A stretch of DNA of 64,000 nucleotides from Streptomyces formicae (GTDB taxonomy: Bacteria; Actinomycetota; Actinomycetes; Streptomycetales; Streptomycetaceae). Below, in pieces: positions 57,822-64,000 of the stretch; positions within the stretch are counted from its first letter, which is position 1; each line of letters opens with the position of its first letter. The notes beneath the pieces were generated by a model, which worked only from the letters and a program-made list of their open reading frames with translations, did not search any database and was not told where the DNA came from. The stretch spans positions 5,372,001-5,436,000 of the forward strand of contig NZ_CP022685.1 of NCBI RefSeq assembly GCF_002556545.1, read 5' to 3'. Position numbers and translations under genes: made by a program.

Positions 57822-58663
57822 CCGCGCCCGCCGTCGCGCTCGCCCCTGTGGCCGTACGCCACCGACGCCCTCTCGGCGTCATCGTCGCCGGGACCTTCCT
57901 CGCCCTCGTGGTCATCGCCGCGGTCTTCGCACCCCTCCTCGCGCCCTACGCCCTTGACGCCATCGACCTGTCCGCATCCCTGGTCGGCACGGGCGGCGAC
58001 CACCTCCTCGGCACCGACTCCTCCGGGCAGGACCTCCTCTCGCGCGCCCTGTACGGGGCCCGCACCAGCCTGATCGCACCGGTCCTGCTGCTCGCGGTCG
58101 CCGCCGCGCTCGGCGTCACGCTCGGCGTGCTCGCCGCCTGGCGCGGCGGCTGGGTCGACGCCCTCGTCTCCCGCCTCACGGACGTGATGTACGCCTTCCC
58201 CGGCCTCCTCTTCACCGTCCTGATCATCGCCGTCTTCGGCGCGGGCATGACGACGTCCGTCCTCGCGCTCGGCCTCGCCTTCACCCCGACCATCGCCAAG
58301 TACACGCGCTCCCTGGCCCTTTCGGAGGCGCGCAAGCCCTACGTCGACGCCTACCGGGTCCTCGGCATGGGCGGCGCCCGCATCTGCGCCGCCCACGTCG
58401 TACCGAACCTGGCCCGCGCCGTACTCGGCTACCTGGTCGTCCTCTTCGGCGAGGCCCTGATGTCCCTCGCGACGCTCTCCTACCTCGGCTTCGGCGCCCA
58501 ACCCCCGTCATCCGACTGGGGCTTGATGGTGCAGGAGGGCCAGGCCGCCGTCGTCCAGGGCGCCCTGCTGCCCGCGATGGTGCCCGGCACGGCCATCGCG
58601 CTCGTCGTCGTGTCCTTCAACGTGGTCGGGGTCTGGGCCGCCGACCGGCTAGGGAGGCAGTGA
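57818..58663 (+). CDS. peptide ABC transporter permease (DppC/OppC type)
   Basis: A 281-residue permease: N-terminal helix at 20-45 (GVIVAGTFLALVVIAAVFAPLLAPYALDAIDL), HLLGTDSSGQDLLSRALYGARTSL is the DppC signature, and KPYVDAYRVLGMGGARICAAHVVPNLARAVLGYL is the EAA loop. ATG 57818 overlaps the previous stop by four bases. Transmembrane partner of the DppB-like protein. Confidence 0.9.
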   Translation: MTAPAVALAPVAVRHRRPLGVIVAGTFLALVVIAAVFAPLLAPYALDAIDLSASLVGTGGDHLLGTDSSGQDLLSRALYGARTSLIAPVLLLAVAAALGVTLGVLAAWRGGWVDALVSRLTDVMYAFPGLLFTVLIIAVFGAGMTTSVLALGLAFTPTIAKYTRSLALSEARKPYVDAYRVLGMGGARICAAHVVPNLARAVLGYLVVLFGEALMSLATLSYLGFGAQPPSSDWGLMVQEGQAAVVQGALLPAMVPGTAIALVVVSFNVVGVWAADRLGRQ

Positions 58664-58669
58664 AAAGCC

Positions 58670-59674
58670 ATGACGCTGCTCGACATCCAAGACCTCACCG
58701 TCCGCGTCCCCGGCGCCGCGCGCCCCGTCCTCGACTCGGTCTCGCTCCACGTCGCCCCCGGCGAAGTCGTCGGCCTGGTCGGCGAGTCCGGCTCGGGCAA
58801 GTCGACCACGGCGAAGGCCGCGATCGGTCTGCTGCCCGCAGGCGCGACGGCGACCGGCGCGGTCCGCTTCGAGGACACCGACGTCCTCAGCCTCACCGGA
58901 GAAGGACTCCGTGCCCACCGGGCGGGCCCCGTCGCCATGGTCCACCAGGACCCGCGCGCCGCCCTCAACCCGGTGCGCCGCATCGGCGACTTCCTGACCG
59001 AACGCGGCGCGACGCGGGCCCGCGCGGCCGAACTCCTGGCAGCGGTGGGCCTCTCGTCCCCCGAACGCCGCCTGCGCCAGCGCCCCCACGAACTCTCCGG
59101 CGGCATGCTGCAACGCGTCGTCATCGCGGGCGCCCTGGCCGCCGAACCCCGCTTGCTCCTCGCCGACGAGGCGACCAGCGCCCTGGACGTGACGACCCAG
59201 GCGGAGATCCTCGCCCTCCTGCGCACCCTGCGCGCCGACCGCGACCTCGGCCTGCTCCTGATCACCCACGACCTGCACCTGGCGGCGGCGTACTGCGACC
59301 GCGTGTACGTGATGTACGCGGGCCGAGTGGTCGAAGAACGCTCGGCCCGGGCCCTGTTCACGACCCCGGCCCACCCCTACACCCGCGGCCTCCTCTCCTG
59401 CTCCCCGACCCTGGGTACCACCCACCCCCTCCACCCGATCCCGGGCCGCCCCCCATCCCTCTCGGACACGTTCACGGGCTGCCCGTTCGTGACGAGGTGC
59501 GGGGAGGCGGAGGAGAACTGCGAGACGTGGACCCCGGCCCGCACACAGTTGCACGAGGGCGGCACGGTCGAGTGCGCCGTCGCTCCCGTTGTGGGCAGGC
59601 GTTCCGCCCGGCGGAACGGGTGGGCACAACCCCCGTCGCCGAGCACCGCTACGACGGAGGCAAGCCACTCATGA
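58670..59674 (+). CDS. peptide ABC transporter ATP-binding protein (DppD type)
   Basis: A 334-residue ABC ATPase. Walker A GESGSGKSTTAK (about residues 39-50), signature LSGGMLQRVVIAGALA, Walker B LLLADEATSALD, switch H in LITHDLHLAAAYCDR. The C-terminal Cys-rich extension SDTFTGCPFVTRCGEAEENCETW is the oligopeptide/dipeptide transporter C-terminal motif (possible Fe-S site in DppD-like proteins). ATG 58670 follows seven bases after the previous stop. Confidence 0.92.
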   Translation: MTLLDIQDLTVRVPGAARPVLDSVSLHVAPGEVVGLVGESGSGKSTTAKAAIGLLPAGATATGAVRFEDTDVLSLTGEGLRAHRAGPVAMVHQDPRAALNPVRRIGDFLTERGATRARAAELLAAVGLSSPERRLRQRPHELSGGMLQRVVIAGALAAEPRLLLADEATSALDVTTQAEILALLRTLRADRDLGLLLITHDLHLAAAYCDRVYVMYAGRVVEERSARALFTTPAHPYTRGLLSCSPTLGTTHPLHPIPGRPPSLSDTFTGCPFVTRCGEAEENCETWTPARTQLHEGGTVECAVAPVVGRRSARRNGWAQPPSPSTATTEASHS

Positions 59675-60483
59675 CAACGCACCTGCTGAAGGCAGAGAAC
59701 CTCACCAAGACGTACCCCCTCCCCGGAGGGGAGCGCCACACCGCGGCGCAGGCGGTGACCTTCACCGTCCCCCGAGCCGGCTCCCTGGGAATCGTCGGCG
59801 AATCAGGCTCGGGCAAGACCACCGTGGCAAGAATGCTCGTGGGCCTGGTCCGCCCGGACAGAGGCACGATCAGCATCGACGGCACGCCACGCGAACCCCG
59901 TACGCCCAGAGGAAAGGCCGCCCGTCTCGCCCGAGCCCGGGAGATCCAGATGGTCTTCCAGGACCCCTACATCTCCCTGGACCCGAGGCTCACGGCCAGC
60001 CAGTGCGTACGGACGGCCCTGCGCCTGCACGCCAAGGACGAAAGCCGGGCCGAAGCCCTCCTCGACCAGGTGGGCCTGGGCACCAGAGAGGCGGGCGCCC
60101 GCCCGAGGGAACTCTCCGGCGGCCAACGCCAGCGCCTCGCCATCGCGAGATCGCTGGCCGTGGACCCCCGGGTACTCGTCCTGGACGAGGCCGTCGCCGC
60201 CCTGGACGTATCGATCCAGGCCCAGATCCTGAAGCTGCTCGACGAGATCCGCGGGGAGACGGGCGTGGCCCTGGTCTTCGTCAGCCACGACCTGGCCGTG
60301 GTGCGGCACGTCACGGACGAGGTCCTGGTGATGCGCAGGGGCAGGGTGGTGGAGCAGGGCCCCACGGACGCGGTCCTGAGCGCCCCCGAGGACCCGTACA
60401 CGGAACTCCTCCTGGCCTCGGTCCCCGGCGAGGGCTGGGACCCGGCGAACGCGGCCCGCGCAAGAGCGGCCCTACCCACCTGA
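59671..60483 (+). CDS. peptide ABC transporter ATP-binding protein (DppF type)
   Basis: A 270-residue ABC ATPase. Walker A GESGSGKTTVAR, Q-loop FQDPYISLDPRLTASQ, signature LSGGQRQRLAIARSLA, Walker B LVLDEAVAALDVS, switch FVSHDLAVVRHVT. It pairs with the DppD-like ATPase as in dipeptide/oligopeptide importers. It lacks the Cys-rich C-terminal extension. ATG 59671 overlaps the preceding stop (ATGA). It is the last gene of the RpiR-controlled operon. Confidence 0.92.
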   Translation: MTTHLLKAENLTKTYPLPGGERHTAAQAVTFTVPRAGSLGIVGESGSGKTTVARMLVGLVRPDRGTISIDGTPREPRTPRGKAARLARAREIQMVFQDPYISLDPRLTASQCVRTALRLHAKDESRAEALLDQVGLGTREAGARPRELSGGQRQRLAIARSLAVDPRVLVLDEAVAALDVSIQAQILKLLDEIRGETGVALVFVSHDLAVVRHVTDEVLVMRRGRVVEQGPTDAVLSAPEDPYTELLLASVPGEGWDPANAARARAALPT

Positions 60484-60496
60484 GCCCCAGGGCTCC

Positions 60497-60557
60497 GGCC
60501 CAGAGGGGCCAGCGCCCAAGGCCCAGAGGGGCCAGCGCCCAAGGCCCAGGGGCCAGA
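60497..60557 (+). repeat. 23-bp tandem repeat
   Basis: GGCCCAGAGGGGCCAGCGCC is repeated at 60497, 60520 and partly at 60543 (period 23). It is GGCC-rich and follows the operon's last stop. It could be a terminator-like structured tail; not coding. Confidence 0.6.
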
Positions 60558-60565
60558 AAAAGGCA

Positions 60566-60606
60566 GGAGCCCCGCTTCCCCCGCTCACGCGGAGGAGCAG
60601 GGCTCC
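60566..60606 (-). terminator. bidirectional terminator between ABC operon and cold-shock gene
   Basis: GGAGCCC (60566-60572) and GGGCTCC (60600-60606) close a stem of about 16 bp with minor bulges (CGCTTCCCCC/GGAGGAGC). Read on the minus strand it is followed by CTGCCTTTTTC, a T-run, making an intrinsic terminator for the cold-shock gene at 60678; on the plus strand it follows the ABC operon. Confidence 0.75.
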
Positions 60607-60677
60607 TTGGGTACTGCATCCATGTCCGGATCAAGTCACCGGAGGAATCACACGCTCCACTTTCGTGGAGCGTCCGA

Positions 60678-60881
60678 TTACATCGGGGTGACGTTCTCCG
60701 CCTGCGGGCCCTTCGGACCCTGCGTCACGTCGAAGGAAACGGCCTGGTTCTCCTCAAGGGAGCGGAAGCCGTTCGCGTTGATCGCGGAGTAGTGGACGAA
60801 GACGTCCGGGCCGCCGCCTTCCTGGGCAATGAAGCCAAAGCCCTTTTCAGCGTTGAACCACTTCACGGTTCCGGTAGCCAT
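60678..60881 (-). CDS. cold-shock domain protein (CspA family)
   Basis: A 67-residue single cold-shock domain: [18 protein letters not shown] contains RNP1-like KGFGFI, and DVFVHYSAI is RNP2. It binds single-stranded RNA/DNA and melts secondary structure. A very strong ribosome binding site AAGGAGG precedes ATG 60881. The last residues ([14 protein letters not shown]) match streptomycete Csp/SC family. It has a likely long structured 5' leader, with a hairpin at 60961-60993. Confidence 0.95.
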   Translation of the reverse strand: MATGTVKWFNAEKGFGFIAQEGGGPDVFVHYSAINANGFRSLEENQAVSFDVTQGPKGPQAENVTPM

Positions 60882-60926
60882 AAGCCCTCCTTGGGCCAAA
60901 GGGTTGCCCTGCTCCAGAACCAGCGA

Positions 60927-60993
60927 TTGTTTAAACAACTGCATAAGTCTGAAAACGACGAGAGCCCGCGGGGTCACATGCTCCGCAGGCTCT
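60927..60993 (-). promoter_or_regulatory. cold-shock gene leader: palindrome and terminator-like hairpin
   Basis: In the 325-base gap between the cold-shock gene and mqnA. Read on the minus strand, AGAGCCTGCGG ... CCGCGGGCTCT (60993 to 60961, one mismatch) is followed by CGTCGTTTTC, an intrinsic-terminator shape. Downstream of it is the 12-bp palindrome TTGTTTAAACAA (60927-60938). Both lie 46-112 bases before the start codon. The rest of the gap to 61206 holds no gene; mqnA's promoter must be there. Confidence 0.55.
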
Positions 60994-61110
60994 GTACTGC
61001 AAGGGAAACCAAACTGCAACTTGCGGCGAGCTTAGCACGCAGACAGCCGAATGCAATAGGGGGCAAGATCACGTCACCCGGAGGTTTGATGTGGCTCCCA
61101 GCAGGGTTGA

Positions 61111-62109
<999 letters not shown>

Positions 62110-62144
62110 CGGGCTGGGCAGCTAGCGGGCGCGGGCGATCGGGC

Positions 62145-63182
62145 TCAGGAGCTCGGGATCGGCCCCTGCATGTGCTCGCTGATCCACTGGATGGGTCCGT
62201 CGGCCATGGCGGGGACGTAGCTGCGCGCGTTGTGGCCGCCGCCCTGGATGACGTTGAGGCGCGTCTTCACGGGGCCCTTCCCGTACGCCTTCATGAAGGA
62301 GCGCAGGTTCGCCTGCCCGGACTCCTTGGTGCCGATCTGGAAGGCGATGTCGACCTCGGGGCCCTTGCGGTCGATGAGGTGCCTGGCCAGCTTCTCCGGG
62401 TTGTTGGCCTGGCGCTCCTTCTCGTGCCCGGCCCAGAGCGGGGAGTCGGGGACGGTGTCGGGGCCGCTCGCGATGACGGCCCGGAACTTCTCCGGGCGCT
62501 GCAGGACCGACTTCAGGCCGACGAAGCCGCCGGAGGAGGAACCCATGAAGGCCCAGCCGTCCCGCGACTTGAAGGTACGGAAATTGGCCTTGACGAAATC
62601 GGGGACGTCGTCCGTCATCCAGGTGCCCATTTTCGGCTGGCCCGGAATATCGCTGCCGTCGTAATAGTTCTTTGCGTCCGGATTGAGTACCGGCATCACC
62701 ACGATGAACGGCAGGCTCTTGCCTTGCTTCGACCACGTGGCGATGGAGCTCTCCAGCTTGAGGTCGGTCCCCATCCAGTAATTGTTCGGGTAGCCGGGGC
62801 CGCCGGGCAGGGCTATCAGAACGGGGAAGCCGCTGTGGGCGTACTTCGGGTCGAAGTACTGCTTCGGTGCCCAGACCCATACCTTGCCGGTGAATCCGGA
62901 CTTCTTCCCCTTGAGTGTCGTCACCCCGATCTTCGTGCCGTCCTCCAGGGTGTTCTCGGTCGTGAAGTGCGACCGGGGCCCGGTGGGCAGCCGCGTCTTG
63001 TCGGCCGCGGGGCCCTTCGCCTGGCGCGCGGTGTCGGACGACGAGGCCGGGCTGTCGAAGGTGACGGGGGCGCCCTCGTCGGAGGAGCAGGCCGACAGGA
63101 GCAGCGCCGAGGTCAGGGCCGCGGCGGTCGCGGCGAGAGCGGTGGGGGAGGGGCGGCGGCGGTTCGTGCGGCGGCGGTTCAT
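62145..63182 (-). CDS. esterase-family lipoprotein (alpha/beta hydrolase)
   Basis: A 345-residue lipoprotein: Arg-rich start MNRRRTNRRR, lipobox LLSAC (Cys32), short Ser/Ala linker. The hydrolase domain resembles the FrmB/mycolyltransferase-type esterase family with ALPGGPGYPNNYWMG and nucleophile GSSSGGFVGL (Ser216). VIQGGGHNARSYVPAM likely contains the catalytic His. ATG 63182 has GAGG upstream; an earlier frame to 63317 is rejected. It is convergent with mqnA. Substrate unknown; membrane-surface acyl ester hydrolysis or transfer. Confidence 0.82.
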   Translation of the reverse strand: MNRRRTNRRRPSPTALAATAAALTSALLLSACSSDEGAPVTFDSPASSSDTARQAKGPAADKTRLPTGPRSHFTTENTLEDGTKIGVTTLKGKKSGFTGKVWVWAPKQYFDPKYAHSGFPVLIALPGGPGYPNNYWMGTDLKLESSIATWSKQGKSLPFIVVMPVLNPDAKNYYDGSDIPGQPKMGTWMTDDVPDFVKANFRTFKSRDGWAFMGSSSGGFVGLKSVLQRPEKFRAVIASGPDTVPDSPLWAGHEKERQANNPEKLARHLIDRKGPEVDIAFQIGTKESGQANLRSFMKAYGKGPVKTRLNVIQGGGHNARSYVPAMADGPIQWISEHMQGPIPSS

Positions 63183-63221
63183 GGGGACCTCGGGGCGGGG
63201 ACGGAGCAGGTGATGATGTGG

Positions 63222-63249
63222 GCATTTACTCCCCTGTAGAGGTAAATGC
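63222..63249. promoter_or_regulatory. inverted repeat upstream of the esterase lipoprotein
   Basis: GCATTTAC (63222-63229) and GTAAATGC (63242-63249) form a perfect 8-bp dyad with 12-base spacer, 40 bases before the esterase start. It is AT-rich against the background. Likely operator or promoter element. Confidence 0.5.
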
Positions 63250-63382
63250 GCGTCCCCGCGTTCCCTCGGTGGTCCGGTGCGCCCCTTCCTTTCCCCTTTC
63301 ATTGCCCGGGCCCGCACTACGCTGATCCGCAGTGGTAAGGCGCGCGAGGTGTCCGGCGGCGTGCCTGGGGGAGGCCAACGTC

Positions 63383-64000
63383 ATGCGACCGCTCGAAGCC
63401 GACGAACCCACCGTGATCGGGCCCTACCGGCTGCTCGGCCGACTCGGTTCGGGCGGGATGGGCCGGGTCTATCTGGGGCGCAGCGCGGGCGGCCGCACCG
63501 TCGCGGTCAAGGTCGTCCATCCCCACTTCGCGCTCGACGAGGAGTTCCGCGCCCGCTTCCGCCGCGAGGTGGACGCGGCGCGGCGGGTGGGCGGCGACTG
63601 GACGGCCCCCGTCCTCGACGCCGACCCGGACGCGTCCGTGCCCTGGGTCGCCACCGGGTACGCGGCGGGCCCCTCGCTCACCGAGGCGGTGCGGGACGGG
63701 GCGCCGCTGCCCGACCACTCCGTACGCGTCCTGGGCGCGGGCCTCGCCGAGGCGCTGACGCACGTCCACGGGCTCGGCCTGGTCCACCGCGACGTGAAGC
63801 CGTCGAACGTGCTGCTCACCCTCGACGGGCCGCGCCTGATCGACTTCGGCATCGCGCGGGCCACGGACGGCACGGCCTCGCTGACCTCCACGGGCGTCTC
63901 CATCGGCTCGCCCGGCTACATGTCGCCCGAGCAGATCCTCGGCAAGGGCGTCACCGGGGCGGCGGACGTCTTCTCGCTGGGCGCGGTCCTTGTCTACGCG
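63383..64000 (+). CDS. Ser/Thr protein kinase, N-terminal part (runs off window)
   Basis: The first 206 codons of a Hanks-type kinase; the gene continues beyond 64000. Gly-rich loop GSGGMGRVYLG (residues 22-32), ATP-binding Lys43 in TVAVKVV, catalytic VHRDVKPSNVL (Asp137) and RLIDFGIAR (DFG 154-156), then an activation loop with SLTSTGVSIGSPGYMSPEQ. All catalytic residues are present. GGGGAGG (63368-63374) is eight bases before ATG 63383. Any sensor domain or membrane helix would be C-terminal and out of the window. Confidence 0.93.
   Translation, partial: MRPLEADEPTVIGPYRLLGRLGSGGMGRVYLGRSAGGRTVAVKVVHPHFALDEEFRARFRREVDAARRVGGDWTAPVLDADPDASVPWVATGYAAGPSLTEAVRDGAPLPDHSVRVLGAGLAEALTHVHGLGLVHRDVKPSNVLLTLDGPRLIDFGIARATDGTASLTSTGVSIGSPGYMSPEQILGKGVTGAADVFSLGAVLVYA

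Overview
The window is very GC-rich chromosomal DNA with strong third-position G/C bias, frequent GTG starts, ATGA/GTGA stop-start overlaps, and Tat and lipoprotein signals. Together with the futalosine menaquinone genes, a system II cytochrome c maturation operon and a hemL anchor, this points to a Streptomyces chromosome (core or near-core). I see no rRNA, tRNA, CRISPR array, transposase or phage structural gene.

Layout. 0-6 kb: short-chain dehydrogenase (partial), a YnfA membrane protein, a small secreted protein, a GNAT and AraC/DinB-fold genes, and an FMN monooxygenase + FMN reductase pair behind a MarR-type operator. 6-14 kb: hemL-phosphatase, a deacetylase-like lipoprotein, then resA-ccdA-resB-ccsB. 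14-18.9 kb: SRPBCC protein, quinone oxidoreductase divergent from an ArsR regulator, an oxygenase, an EamA exporter and a LysR regulator. 18.9-24 kb: menaquinone genes (UbiD-like decarboxylase, mqnP, ubiX, mqnE) with an Lrp regulator and a previously easy-to-miss 42-aa gene; mqnA lies apart at 61.2 kb. 24-27.6 kb: GNAT, DUF4229 protein, then a Cys-rich leader peptide in front of a dicarboxylate/amino-acid:cation symporter, and a TetR regulator.

27.5-36 kb: MaoC hydratase and FabG4-type reductase divergent from a thiolase (the mycobacterial htdX-fabG4-fadA2 arrangement), a secreted peptidase-like hydrolase, an XRE regulator, and an MFS exporter preceded by an unusual repeat array that carries its ribosome binding site. 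36-44 kb: CynR-carbonic anhydrase-cyanase, a sulfite-oxidase-like molybdoenzyme with a 47-aa membrane partner, a secreted zinc metalloprotease and a secreted lipase. 44-48 kb: a two-gene unit with a 1,110-residue STAND NTPase-TPR protein, the best candidate here for an uncharacterised signalling or defence system. 48-53 kb: AraC regulator, acyl-CoA ligase, AzlCD with an XRE-cupin regulator. 53-60.5 kb: an RpiR regulator divergent from a six-gene operon that pairs a C45 Ntn-hydrolase with a complete peptide-type ABC importer. 60.5-64 kb: cold-shock gene, mqnA, an esterase lipoprotein and the start of a Ser/Thr protein kinase.

Non-coding DNA is rich in structure: two copies, in opposite orientation, of a roughly 220-bp palindromic element (about 1.0 and 28.4 kb), many copies of a short GGGGCGCGGGGAACTGCGC element, tandem repeats, and several operator-like dyads between divergent genes.
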